From positions 1 to 45,095 of the forward strand of contig CANLHC010000002.1 in the NCBI GenBank assembly GCA_947490625.1: DNA of 45,095 bases, given 5' to 3'. A model generated the notes under the pieces. The model searched no databases. It had not been told where the DNA came from and saw nothing but the letters and a program-made list of their open reading frames with translations. The translations under genes were made by a program, and so were the position numbers. Positions 7,547-16,212 of this stretch are shown here, in pieces. The stretch's first letter is position 1, and each line of letters begins with the position of its first letter. Origin of the DNA: Candidatus Nanopelagicaceae bacterium. GTDB taxonomy: Bacteria > Actinomycetota > Actinomycetes > Nanopelagicales > Nanopelagicaceae.

Positions 7547-8566
7547 AGATTTCACTAATTCATCTATTTCATCGTGAGTGTGGTTGTCACGAAACCTTAT
7601 GCGGATCGCGCCTTCGGTGGGCAGACCCATGGCAGCAAGGACATGGCTCGGCGTTAAATCGATGGGGGAGCAGGCAGAACCCGCTTCAACGGTGATTCCC
7701 ATCGCATCTAGATCGCGTACAACCATTTCACTAATTGTGTTTGGGATTATCACTGTTAAAAGGTGCGGCAGAGAATCATTTACGTCACCGACGCAGATTG
7801 TGCCCGGGATGGCCTGAACAATTGCCAGACGAAAGCGTTGATTGATCTCGCGTACATGCGCGCGATCTTCGGAGAAATTTTCAAGGGCAACTGATGCAGC
7901 GAGAAGCAATGGAAGTGAGTAACCACCGGGAGTTCTAATCGGCGCGATATGAGGCAACGGGTAACGCCATCGTTGGGCATTACGGATGGCAATCACCGCA
8001 ATGCCAGCCGGACCACCCCAGGATTGGGACGAGAATATGGCGGCATCCCAACGTTGACCAAGAGAAATTCGTGGACCTGATGTGGTTGCATCCATCACGA
8101 CTATCTCGGCACTTGCGGAAAGGGTTTCCAAGTTTTGGCGTATTCCGGTTTCACCATTTGCAACCTGCAGCGACAGAACGCTTCCTCGCGAAAAACTCTG
8201 GGGAATTAATCTGCCTTGTGGATCTACAGGAATGACACGATGGTGCTGGTGATTTCGCGTCAGTGCGCGGACCTTCCCGCGGTCGATAGAACCAACTGCG
8301 AGCTCACTTTCTGGCGTGAGAAAACCAGAGATCGCAAGATAGGTCGCTAACTCTTCTTCACCGACGATTTCAATCTCATCGACTGCCAATTCAAGACCGG
8401 TAGCTATGGATTCAAGGGCGTGAGATTCCAAGATGCGAGATCGTGTTGCGGCCTGGGATAGCTTCTTTGGATCTGCCCAACCGGCTTCAAAGGCAGCAGA
8501 GAGGGCAGAGCGAACGACCTCAGATAAGGGCGCTGGGCCTCCGAAATTTCCTGTGACACGAACCAC
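7520..8566 (-). CDS. Class V aminotransferase/cysteine desulfurase homologue lacking the PLP lysine
   Basis: This 348-residue protein has the fold pattern of NifS/IscS enzymes: an aspartate-bearing strand (VVMDATTSGP), a GGP loop, and a C-terminal VEAGSACSP with the position of the sulfur-accepting cysteine (Cys299) followed by PSHVLAAMG. At the place of the Schiff-base lysine, normally His-Lys, the protein has Gln181-Ser182 in SSQSWGGPAG, so normal PLP chemistry looks impossible. It may be regulatory, bind PLP non-covalently or have another role. GTG 8564-8566 is chosen because a -10-like TAGCCT lies seven bases upstream. It is divergent from ctaC and overlaps adoK at its 3' end. Confidence 0.75.
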   Translation of the reverse strand: MVRVTGNFGGPAPLSEVVRSALSAAFEAGWADPKKLSQAATRSRILESHALESIATGLELAVDEIEIVGEEELATYLAISGFLTPESELAVGSIDRGKVRALTRNHQHHRVIPVDPQGRLIPQSFSRGSVLSLQVANGETGIRQNLETLSASAEIVVMDATTSGPRISLGQRWDAAIFSSQSWGGPAGIAVIAIRNAQRWRYPLPHIAPIRTPGGYSLPLLLAASVALENFSEDRAHVREINQRFRLAIVQAIPGTICVGDVNDSLPHLLTVIIPNTISEMVVRDLDAMGITVEAGSACSPIDLTPSHVLAAMGLPTEGAIRIRFRDNHTHDEIDELVKSLVKVCSDL

Positions 8567-8573
8567 CTGACGA

Positions 8574-8579
8574 AGGCTA
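8574..8579 (-). promoter_or_regulatory. Leaderless -10 element of the cysteine-desulfurase homologue
   Basis: TAGCCT on the minus strand ends seven bases before the GTG start, with no Shine-Dalgarno sequence. Confidence 0.5.
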
Positions 8580-8612
8580 CTCCCACCCGCACAGAACTTC
8601 TCGCCCGCCCAC

Positions 8613-8618
8613 TATCCT
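8613..8618 (+). promoter_or_regulatory. Leaderless -10 element of ctaC
   Basis: TATCCT ends six bases before the ctaC ATG. It heads the ctaC-ctaD-ctaF operon. Confidence 0.55.
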
Positions 8619-8624
8619 TAGCTC

Positions 8625-9383
8625 ATGTCGCCGCACATAAGAAAATCGCGCACTGTTCGCCTGGGACTCCTCATTGTTCCGCTTCTGCTGACTCTGACTG
8701 GTTGTTCACAAGTATCGGGGCTAGGTTTTCCAGAAGGTGTGTCAAGTATTAACGACATCTCGCTCTCCCTCTGGCAGGGAGCATGGATCGCTGGTGGTGT
8801 TGTTGGAGTAATTACACTCATTCTCATTCTGTGGCCGGCCGTGTTCCATCGTGCTCACGCTTCAAAGGGAGAATTTCCGAAGCAGACTCAGTACAACATT
8901 CCGGTTGAGATTGTCTACACAGTGATCCCATTCATCATCATTGCTGTGCTTTTCTACTTCACAGCAGTAAAGCAAGAAGAGATCATTGAGAAATCACCGA
9001 CTGTGGCGCATGAGATTACGGTCAATGGCTTCCAATGGTCATGGCAATTTACTTATCCTGAAGCAGGCGAGAATGCCACCGTTACGGGAACTCCTGATAA
9101 ACCACCTACCTTAGTTGTGCCAGTCGGGGAGCGTGTTCGATACACAATCACTGCCAGCGATGTTGTGCATGGTTTCTGGATTCCAGCGTTCATGATGCAG
9201 ATTCAGAATATTCCGGGCGTAACAAACAGTATTGAGTTCACTGCAAATGAGATTGGTGAATTTCCTGGCCGCTGCAACATTTTATGCGGTCGAAACCATT
9301 CACAGATGATCTTTAAGGTAAAAGTTGTCTCAAAGGCTGAGTATCAGCAATATCTCGAAACATTGAAGGCGAGTGTCGCATGA
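8625..9383 (+). CDS. ctaC: Cytochrome c oxidase subunit II (aa3 type)
   Basis: This 252-residue subunit carries the CuA centre that accepts electrons from cytochrome c in the aa3 oxidase. A lipoprotein signal peptide ends in LTGC, so Cys27 should be lipid-modified. Two membrane spans follow near residues 50-70 and 95-115. The external cupredoxin domain has the first CuA histidine in DVVHGFW and the binding loop GRCNILCGRNHSQM, with both cysteines, histidine and methionine. The stop overlaps the ctaD start (ATGA), giving translational coupling. There is no fused cytochrome c domain. Confidence 0.97.
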   Translation: MSPHIRKSRTVRLGLLIVPLLLTLTGCSQVSGLGFPEGVSSINDISLSLWQGAWIAGGVVGVITLILILWPAVFHRAHASKGEFPKQTQYNIPVEIVYTVIPFIIIAVLFYFTAVKQEEIIEKSPTVAHEITVNGFQWSWQFTYPEAGENATVTGTPDKPPTLVVPVGERVRYTITASDVVHGFWIPAFMMQIQNIPGVTNSIEFTANEIGEFPGRCNILCGRNHSQMIFKVKVVSKAEYQQYLETLKASVA

Positions 9384-11035
9384 CAACCTATGCAGAGCGT
9401 CCAACGATTGCACCCGCACCAGGAGTTGCCCCTGTCTCTAAAGGCAGACTCTTGGTTAAATGGATTACCTCGACAGACCACAAGACAATTGGCTATCTCT
9501 ATCTGATTACATCTTTTGCTTGGTTCTTGATCGCTGGACTATTGGCCTTGATTCTTCGCCTTGAACTTACTCGTCCAGGAATGCAATTTATTTCAAACGA
9601 GCAGTACAACCAGGTCTTCACCATGCATGGCACGCTGATGTTGTTGATGTTTGCAACACCACTTTTCGTGGGATTTGCAAACGTGATCATGCCGCTGCAG
9701 ATCGGCGCGGCAGACGTTGCCTTCCCGCGTTTGAATATGTTCTCGTACTGGCTCTACCTATTCGGTGGACTCATGACATTCTCCGGATTCTTAGCTCCAG
9801 GTGGAGCAGCCTCATTTGGTTGGACGGCATACGCTCCACTATCTAACTCGGCTTACTCGCCAGGTATCGGTGGGGATCTATGGGTGGTCGGTCTTGCAAT
9901 CGGTGGACTTGGAACAATTCTGGGTGCGGTTAACTTCATTACAACAATTTTTACTATGCGTGCTCCCGGTATGACGATGTTCCGAATGTCGATCTTCTCG
10001 TGGAACGTTCTTCTTACCTCAATTCTCGTTCTTCTAGCATTTCCACCTTTGGCGGCAGCGCTGCTTGCCCTTGAATCCGATCGTTTATATGGATCGCATA
10101 TTTTTGACCCATCTAATGGCGGAGCAATGCTCTGGCAACATCTCTTCTGGTTCTTTGGACATCCCGAGGTGTACATCTTGGCGTTGCCATTCTTTGGAAT
10201 CGCAACGGAGATTCTCCCCGTCTTTAGTCGCAAACCAATCTTTGGTTACAAAGGTTTGATTGCAGCAACAATTGCAATCTCAGCGCTCTCTGTTGCTGTC
10301 TGGGCGCACCACATGTTTGCAAGTGGTCAGGTTCTCTTGCCCTTCTTCTCCTTTATGACCTTCTTAATCGGTGTACCGACCGGCGTAAAGTTCTTTAACT
10401 GGATTGGAACGATGTGGCGAGGCCACGTCACCTTTGAAACTCCGATGCTCTGGGTAATGGGCTTCCTTGTCACATTCCTCTTTGGTGGTATCACTGGAAT
10501 TATTCTTGCATCGCCGCCACTTGATTTCGCAGTCTCGGCTTCATACTTCGTAGTTGCGCACTTCCACTACGTTCTCTTCGGAACCGTAGTCTTTGCGATG
10601 TTTGCTGGTTTCTACTTCTGGTGGCCAAAGATGACCGGCAAGATGCTCAACGAGCGTCTTGGAAAGATCCACTTCTGGACACTCTTCTTCGGATTCCACA
10701 TCACCTTCTTGATCCAGCACTGGCTTGGAATCAAAGGTTTCCCACGTCGCTACGCCGACTATCTAGCAACAGACGGTTTTACCGGCATGAATATGATTTC
10801 TACAATCGGCGCATTCTTATTAGCGCTATCCATGATCCCATTTGCAATTAACGTGTGGATCACTCGTAAGAGTCCAATGGTGGGAGTAGATGATCCTTGG
10901 GGTTATGGCTCTTCTCTTGAATGGGCGACCTCATGTCCGCCACCTCGACACAACTTCTTATCAATGCCACGTATTCGCTCAGAGCGACCAGCCTTTGATC
11001 TCCATCATCCACACATCAAGACAGAAGGTCACTAA
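9380..11035 (+). CDS. ctaD: Cytochrome c oxidase subunit I
   Basis: This 551-residue, twelve-span subunit holds haem a and the haem a3-CuB site where oxygen is reduced and protons are pumped. Visible ligands and channel motifs are the haem a histidine in FTMHGTLM and the CuB His plus cross-linked Tyr in FGHPEVYILALP. The CuB histidine pair is in WAHHMFASG, and the haem a3 and a histidines are in VVAHFHYVLFG. The glutamate of GHPEVY marks an A1-type oxidase with a D channel. Coupled to ctaC by overlap and followed two bases later by ctaF. Confidence 0.98.
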   Translation: MTTYAERPTIAPAPGVAPVSKGRLLVKWITSTDHKTIGYLYLITSFAWFLIAGLLALILRLELTRPGMQFISNEQYNQVFTMHGTLMLLMFATPLFVGFANVIMPLQIGAADVAFPRLNMFSYWLYLFGGLMTFSGFLAPGGAASFGWTAYAPLSNSAYSPGIGGDLWVVGLAIGGLGTILGAVNFITTIFTMRAPGMTMFRMSIFSWNVLLTSILVLLAFPPLAAALLALESDRLYGSHIFDPSNGGAMLWQHLFWFFGHPEVYILALPFFGIATEILPVFSRKPIFGYKGLIAATIAISALSVAVWAHHMFASGQVLLPFFSFMTFLIGVPTGVKFFNWIGTMWRGHVTFETPMLWVMGFLVTFLFGGITGIILASPPLDFAVSASYFVVAHFHYVLFGTVVFAMFAGFYFWWPKMTGKMLNERLGKIHFWTLFFGFHITFLIQHWLGIKGFPRRYADYLATDGFTGMNMISTIGAFLLALSMIPFAINVWITRKSPMVGVDDPWGYGSSLEWATSCPPPRHNFLSMPRIRSERPAFDLHHPHIKTEGH

Positions 11036-11037
11036 CT

Positions 11038-11454
11038 GTGAAGGCTAACTGGCAACTCTTTACCGGGCTGAGCGTTTTCTACATATTGATGTCAGTTGTT
11101 TATTGGTATGTGGGTGGCGAAGCTGTTGGCATTACAGGAATGTTATTGGCGGCCTGTTTAGCTGGAATGGTCGGTTTCTACGTATGGTTTACCCAAAAGC
11201 GAATTGGCAAGTTGATGCCTTCGGATAACCTGAGCGCCGAAATTTCTGATGGCGCAGGTGAACTTGGTTTTTACAGCCCCCATTCGTGGTGGCCACTTCC
11301 CGTTGCGCTAGCTGCAGTAGCGATGGGTATGGGTCTGATTATCGGATGGTGGCTCACAGTTATTGCTGTAACTGCTCTCTTCTTTGGGATTATCGGTTGG
11401 GTTACTGAATATGAGAAGCCCCTCGATGATCCAGCAATGACCGCTACACACTAA
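11038..11454 (+). CDS. ctaF: Cytochrome c oxidase subunit IV (actinobacterial type)
   Basis: This 138-residue membrane protein has hydrophobic spans near residues 8-22, 30-48, 85-105 and 105-120, the size and layout of the actinobacterial aa3 subunit CtaF. It stabilises the oxidase and has no metal ligands. It starts at GTG two bases after the ctaD stop. The motifs YWYVGGEAVGI and FYSPHSWWPL are in the positions usual for this family. Recognition rests mainly on context and length. Confidence 0.88.
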   Translation: MKANWQLFTGLSVFYILMSVVYWYVGGEAVGITGMLLAACLAGMVGFYVWFTQKRIGKLMPSDNLSAEISDGAGELGFYSPHSWWPLPVALAAVAMGMGLIIGWWLTVIAVTALFFGIIGWVTEYEKPLDDPAMTATH

Positions 11455-11466
11455 ATCGGTTACAAG

Positions 11467-11931
11467 ATGCGCGCTGAGATTCTCTCGCTTGAATCACCCT
11501 TTCTTGTCGGAGCTCGGATCGTTATTGATGCGCCAGCAGAGAAGATTTTTAACTATCTGGCTGACCCCCACGCTCATTCGATCTTCGATGGCTCTGCAAC
11601 GGTGAAGTCAGTAATCTCAGGACCAAGAAGGTTATCTCTAGGCGCCCGCTTTGGAATGAAAATGAAGATAAGAATCGGATACCGGATTACCAATGAGGTA
11701 GTCGAATTTGAAGAGTCGAGATTAATTGCTTGGCGCCACTTAATGAAGTGGATCTGGAGATATGAGTTAGTGGATCTGGGCGGAGGTAAGACTCAAGTGA
11801 GCGAGTATTTTGATGCCACTGAGTGCAATAAAGGGCAACTCTGGTGGTTGAAAAAGACTCAATCTCTTACACGAAACCCCAAGTGGATGGCTAAGTCACT
11901 CGTCAATCTTAAAACATTATGCGAGGGTTAA
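11467..11931 (+). CDS. SRPBCC-fold protein (polyketide cyclase/dehydrase-like)
   Basis: This 154-residue soluble protein has the START-like helix-grip pattern. It opens with a strand and DAPAEKIFNYLADPHAH, then GARFGMKMKIR, NEVVEFEESRLIAWRH, and a C-terminal helix. Such proteins bind hydrophobic ligands in a cavity; the ligand is unknown. It follows ctaF by 12 bases on the same strand and overlaps the EamA gene by 13 bases, so it is probably part of the same transcript. A link to haem or lipid handling for the oxidase would be speculation. Confidence 0.75.
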   Translation: MRAEILSLESPFLVGARIVIDAPAEKIFNYLADPHAHSIFDGSATVKSVISGPRRLSLGARFGMKMKIRIGYRITNEVVEFEESRLIAWRHLMKWIWRYELVDLGGGKTQVSEYFDATECNKGQLWWLKKTQSLTRNPKWMAKSLVNLKTLCEG

Positions 11932-12824
11932 TTACAACTCGCACAGCTCCGGCCATTTTTGTACTTTTGTGGAGTACCGGATTTACCGGAATACGTTATG
12001 GAATACCTTATGCACCGCCATTTACCTTTATTGCTATTAGAATGGCCATTGCATCCGTTTTGCTGGCACTTATCTCTCTTGCTATCACTCGCCACTTTAG
12101 ATATGACAGGGCAACTGTTGGTAAGAGCGTATTGGTTGGATTGACGATTCACGGCGCCTATCTGGGCGGTTGTTTTTATGGCGTTAAACAGGGTATGCCA
12201 GCAGGAATTACTGCCCTGATTTGTTCGTTGCAGCCGGTACTCGTTTCAATTTTTTCATCGGTTTTCTTTAGTGAGAAGTTATCGCTACGCAAGTGGCTCG
12301 GACTTGGTCTCGGTTTAGCTGGGTTGGTGATGGTTATTGCCCCCAAGTTGGAAGGCTCAGGGGATCAGGTGCTACCTATCGCTGGTGTTATCGCAGTCTT
12401 TATCGCGCTCCTTGGAGGAACTTCAGGAACGCTGCTTCAGAAGAAATTTGGATCGGGAGTTGAAGTTCTCTCGGGAACTTCGTGGCAATATGTTGCAACA
12501 GGAATTCTCATGGGCTCATTAGCGTTGATTTTTGAAGAGGATCAATCAATTACTTGGAACGCTTCATTTATATTCTCGCTGACGTGGTTGATTGTGGCAC
12601 TGTCTATCGGTGCAATTCTGATTCTTTACTTCTTGCTTGCCCGTTCCAGCGCATCTTCTGTCTCATCCTTGTACTACCTAGTTCCAGCGGTTACAGCAGT
12701 AGAGGCCTACTTCCTCTTTGGGGAGAAGATAGGCCTCGTTACTGCTGTAGGAACTCTTGTGACAATCGCTGGCGTCGCACTTGTTGTGACACAGGGGAGA
12801 GCCCGAGAAGTATCGAACCCTTAG
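11919..12824 (+). CDS. EamA/DMT-family transporter
   Basis: This 301-residue membrane protein has about ten membrane spans in two homologous halves, as in the drug/metabolite transporter superfamily. The first half has LLWSTGFTGIRYGIPYAPPF, and the second ends with a span rich in Val/Ala (VGTLVTIAGVALVVT). The substrate is unknown; amino acids or other small metabolites are usual. Its start overlaps the SRPBCC gene and its stop overlaps the qcrB stop on the other strand by three bases. Confidence 0.85.
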   Translation: MRGLITTRTAPAIFVLLWSTGFTGIRYGIPYAPPFTFIAIRMAIASVLLALISLAITRHFRYDRATVGKSVLVGLTIHGAYLGGCFYGVKQGMPAGITALICSLQPVLVSIFSSVFFSEKLSLRKWLGLGLGLAGLVMVIAPKLEGSGDQVLPIAGVIAVFIALLGGTSGTLLQKKFGSGVEVLSGTSWQYVATGILMGSLALIFEEDQSITWNASFIFSLTWLIVALSIGAILILYFLLARSSASSVSSLYYLVPAVTAVEAYFLFGEKIGLVTAVGTLVTIAGVALVVTQGRAREVSNP

Positions 12825-14407
12825 TGGTGTTCGATCTCCTTGAGATCTTCAACGGTTGGCTTTGATACTTGCTCGGCATGGGCGACTGCAAATCTCTTAC
12901 GAACCTTTGATTTGATCAGCCCTGGTCTGCGCACGCCGCGTTGATCGAGATCGGCTAGCTCAAGCGGAGCCTTCTGCTCATGCTGGGTAAGAAGCCAGGC
13001 CTTCTCAGGAGAAATTGGCTCGTGTACTTCAACAAACTCTCCAGATGGCATCATCACGAGGCGACCAGTTTCACGGCCGTGGAGAACGAGATCCCGATCT
13101 GCTCTTTGAAGTGAGAGACAGAGTCGCTTGGTGATAACAAAGGCAAGTGGAGGCAGAACGATGATACCGATTCTGCTAAACCACATAATCTGGTTGATGG
13201 ATAGATCAAAATGTGTGGCGATGATGTCGTTACCACCGTTGATCAGCGCAACCAACATGAAGGTCAGAGACATCACGCCGAGTGCGGTGCGGTTCGGTGC
13301 ATTGCGAGGGCGATCGAGAATGTGATGCTCGCGCTTATCGCCAGTGATCCATTGTTCGATAAATGGATAGAGCGCCATACCGGTGAAAATAATTCCAGGG
13401 ATGATCAGTCCTGGAATAAGAATATTCAGCGAGAGCGTGTAGCCAAAAATCACCGGTTCAAGTGGTGGAGACATGCGCACTAATCCGTCGAGCCAACCCA
13501 TATACCAATCGGGTTGCGATCCGGCAGAGATTTGCCCCGGAGTGTAAGGACCATAGAGCCAGATCGGGTTAATTGATGCGACAGCTCCGAGAAGAGCGGT
13601 AATACCAAAGACGATGAAGAAGAATCCGCCTGCCTTAGCCATATAAATCGGCATCAGCGAATAACCAACTACGTTCTTCTCGGTGCGACCAGGACCCGGA
13701 TACTGGGTGTGCTTCTGGTACCAGACCAACATTAAGTGAACTGTGATCAGAGCCAAGAATATTCCAGGCAAGAGAAGAATATGTACCGTATAGATACGTG
13801 GGATGAAAGCAATGCCAGGGAACTCTCCTCCAAATGCGAAGAAGGCTAAGAAGGAACCTACAACGGGAATTGCTTGGATGATTGCTTGTGCGATGCGAAT
13901 TCCTGTGCCAGAGAGAAGATCATCTGGAAGTGAGTAACCAAGGAATCCTTCAACGATGGCAAGAGTGAGCAAACCAACTCCGATAATCCAGTTGAACTCG
14001 CGTGGCTTACGGAAAGCTCCAGTGAAGAAGACACGCATCAAGTGGACAACGATTGCTGCCATGAAGATCAGCGCGGCCCAGTGGTGAATCTGGCGCATAA
14101 GTAATCCGCCACGCACTTCAAAGGAAATTTCTAGCGCAGAGGCATATGCAGCAGACATTTCAACGCCCTTAAGCGGAAGATACTCGCCTTCGTAAACGAC
14201 CTCGCGCATTGAAGGATCAAACCAAAATGTTAAAAAAGTTCCAGAGAGCAGAAGAATAATGAATGAATAGAGAGCGATCTCTCCGAGCATAAAGGACCAA
14301 TGGTCAGGGAAGACCTTCTTGAGGTTCTTCTTCATCCATGCAGCAGCTCCTGTGCGGTCATCTACATAGCTCGCTACATTTCCTGCAATACGTTCACGTG
14401 CGCTCAT
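12821..14407 (-). CDS. qcrB: Menaquinol-cytochrome c reductase cytochrome b subunit
   Basis: This 528-residue membrane subunit oxidises menaquinol and carries two b haems. Visible features are the first histidine pair in IHHWAALIFMAAIVVHLMR, the second in VHILLLPGIFLALITVHLM, and the Qo-site motif PDWY (in QPDWYMGWLDG) instead of PEWY, as usual in actinobacteria. A soluble C-terminal extension of about 110 residues follows the last span. I chose ATG 14405-14407, which overlaps the qcrA stop as ATGA and has GGGAG upstream. An in-frame TTG five codons earlier is less likely. Confidence 0.96.
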   Translation of the reverse strand: MSARERIAGNVASYVDDRTGAAAWMKKNLKKVFPDHWSFMLGEIALYSFIILLLSGTFLTFWFDPSMREVVYEGEYLPLKGVEMSAAYASALEISFEVRGGLLMRQIHHWAALIFMAAIVVHLMRVFFTGAFRKPREFNWIIGVGLLTLAIVEGFLGYSLPDDLLSGTGIRIAQAIIQAIPVVGSFLAFFAFGGEFPGIAFIPRIYTVHILLLPGIFLALITVHLMLVWYQKHTQYPGPGRTEKNVVGYSLMPIYMAKAGGFFFIVFGITALLGAVASINPIWLYGPYTPGQISAGSQPDWYMGWLDGLVRMSPPLEPVIFGYTLSLNILIPGLIIPGIIFTGMALYPFIEQWITGDKREHHILDRPRNAPNRTALGVMSLTFMLVALINGGNDIIATHFDLSINQIMWFSRIGIIVLPPLAFVITKRLCLSLQRADRDLVLHGRETGRLVMMPSGEFVEVHEPISPEKAWLLTQHEQKAPLELADLDQRGVRRPGLIKSKVRKRFAVAHAEQVSKPTVEDLKEIEHH

Positions 14408-15399
14408 GCTGATCGCTCCCAAAAACTCGGTCCAACAGGTTCATTAAACGGTGCTTGTGCTACGAGGTAGCCCTCTGCATCAACTGTTATTGCCAATTGA
14501 GGTAACGGGCGAGCAGCTGGTCCAAATATAACTTTGGCTGCGCGGGTTACATCAAAAGTCGATTGGTGACATGGGCAGAGCAAATGCTTGGTGGTTTGCT
14601 CATAGAGCGCAACGGCGCAACCCATATGTGAACAGATCTTTGAAAAGGCGATGATTCCTTCGTAGGTCCATGAGAGACGCTCTGCATCTAGATTAAATTC
14701 TTCTGGACGTAAACGAATGAGCAGAACCGCATCTTTGGCAATGTCATTAAGTGAATGATGATCTTTACCTGGAGCTAACTCAGGAAGCGTCTGTGCCACA
14801 GATCCGATTTCAAGATCTTCGGGTCTGATCGGACGATCACCTGGATCAGTGACAAGGCGAGTCCCAGTCTTCCAACTTGTTGTGCGAAGTGCATTACCTG
14901 GCAGTGGACCGAGATCACCCAGTAACAAGATAGGGGAGAGACCGACAAGTCCGAGTGAAAGTCCAAGGCTCTTCTTGATCAGTGATCGGCGACCAAGCCC
15001 AGCTGCTGCAGCTCCTTCTTTCGCGGTCTTTACAAATTCTTCGCGATCAATATCAGGTGACCTTAATTCATGACGGTGGGCAATCACTTCATGATCTGGC
15101 ATCAGAGTTTTAGCCCAGTGCACCGCACCAAGTCCGATAAAGAGAAGAGCTGCCGCAAAACCTAATCCAAGAAGGAGTTGGTGAACATTCTGATCTCCCA
15201 TGAGGGGAATAAATACAAAGCGATCGGTTGGAATGAAGAGATAGGCGTAGACAAATAAAACTGTTCCAAGGGCCGAGAGCGCAAAGAGAATTGCAACCTG
15301 TCGCTCGGCGCGGTCGGCAGCTTTTGGGTCCACATCGCTTTGACGCAACTTATGTTCAGGTAGACCAGGATCTTTAATTAACTCAATCTCATTACTCAC
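14404..15399 (-). CDS. qcrA: Rieske [2Fe-2S] subunit of the cytochrome bcc complex
   Basis: This 331-residue protein carries electrons from menaquinol to the diheme cytochrome. It has three predicted membrane spans in the N-terminal half (near residues 32-55, 75-95 and 140-165), the actinobacterial layout. The external Rieske domain has both cluster-binding loops, CSHMGC and CPCHQSTFD, with two Cys and two His. It starts at GTG 15397-15399, nine bases after the qcrC stop, and overlaps qcrB by four bases. The third span follows a twin-arginine-like GRRSLIKKSLG, as in other actinobacterial QcrA. Confidence 0.96.
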   Translation of the reverse strand: MSNEIELIKDPGLPEHKLRQSDVDPKAADRAERQVAILFALSALGTVLFVYAYLFIPTDRFVFIPLMGDQNVHQLLLGLGFAAALLFIGLGAVHWAKTLMPDHEVIAHRHELRSPDIDREEFVKTAKEGAAAAGLGRRSLIKKSLGLSLGLVGLSPILLLGDLGPLPGNALRTTSWKTGTRLVTDPGDRPIRPEDLEIGSVAQTLPELAPGKDHHSLNDIAKDAVLLIRLRPEEFNLDAERLSWTYEGIIAFSKICSHMGCAVALYEQTTKHLLCPCHQSTFDVTRAAKVIFGPAARPLPQLAITVDAEGYLVAQAPFNEPVGPSFWERSA

Positions 15400-15408
15400 G
15401 GTTTTTAC

Positions 15409-16200
15409 CTATTTCGCCTTCGTTGTAAGCCATACAGCGATCCCGATCAGAAGTCCGAGTCCTAAAGTCCACACAAGTAAACCTTCAGTTACGGGGCCAA
15501 CTCTTCCCAGTGCAACTCCACCCAGTTGTGGTTCTTTCTCAGCTGCCTTAATCCAGGCAATGATAGAAAGCTTCTCCTCTGGAGTAATTGTTTTATCAGA
15601 AAAGACCGGCATCGCTTGCGGACCGGTAATCATCGCTTCATAAATATGGACTGGTTTAACACCCATTACAGATGGTGCGTATTTGCCTTTAGTGAGTGCG
15701 CCGCCTTGCCCAGCAAAGTTATGGCACATCGCGCAGTTTGTTCTAAAGAGTTCGCCACCTTCTGCGATAGATCCATCACGTTCGTAGTTGATCATTTCAT
15801 CCGTTGGAATTTCAGGACCAGGCGCAAGGGAAGCGATATAAGCGGCTAGGGCTGCAACTTCTTCATCGTTATATACAGGTGCTTTTCTCATAGCCTGTTG
15901 GCTCATATCAGCCATAGGCATACGTCCTGTTGCGACTTGGAAGTCGACAGATGCTGCTCCGACGCCGATCAGAGAAGGAGAGATAGAACTTCCCTCAGCG
16001 TTAAGTCCGTGACATGAGGAACAGCCCTTGAGAAAGATCTCTCTTCCCTCGGAAATTGCTTTAGTGCGCTCTTCTGCCGTGATCACCGAAGTTGTTGTAG
16101 CTCCAGCTACTTGAAAAGTTGTACCAATACCAAGGAGCGCGGCAATTAAAAGAAGAGGCGCAACTACGCGATGTCTGCGGTACTTCGAAAGTTTTTTCAC
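15409..16200 (-). CDS. qcrC: Diheme cytochrome c subunit of the bcc complex
   Basis: This 263-residue protein has an N-terminal signal or anchor and two class I cytochrome c domains with haem sites CSSCH near residue 60 and CAMCH near residue 160. A C-terminal membrane anchor follows (GLLVWTLGLGLLIGIAVW). It replaces cytochrome c1 and the soluble cytochrome c and passes electrons directly to the aa3 oxidase, as in the actinobacterial III2-IV2 supercomplex. It starts at GTG twelve bases after the ctaE stop. Both haems have a plausible distal methionine (GRMPMADM and QAMPVF). Confidence 0.95.
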   Translation of the reverse strand: MKKLSKYRRHRVVAPLLLIAALLGIGTTFQVAGATTTSVITAEERTKAISEGREIFLKGCSSCHGLNAEGSSISPSLIGVGAASVDFQVATGRMPMADMSQQAMRKAPVYNDEEVAALAAYIASLAPGPEIPTDEMINYERDGSIAEGGELFRTNCAMCHNFAGQGGALTKGKYAPSVMGVKPVHIYEAMITGPQAMPVFSDKTITPEEKLSIIAWIKAAEKEPQLGGVALGRVGPVTEGLLVWTLGLGLLIGIAVWLTTKAK

Positions 16201-16212
16201 TATTTTCCCACT

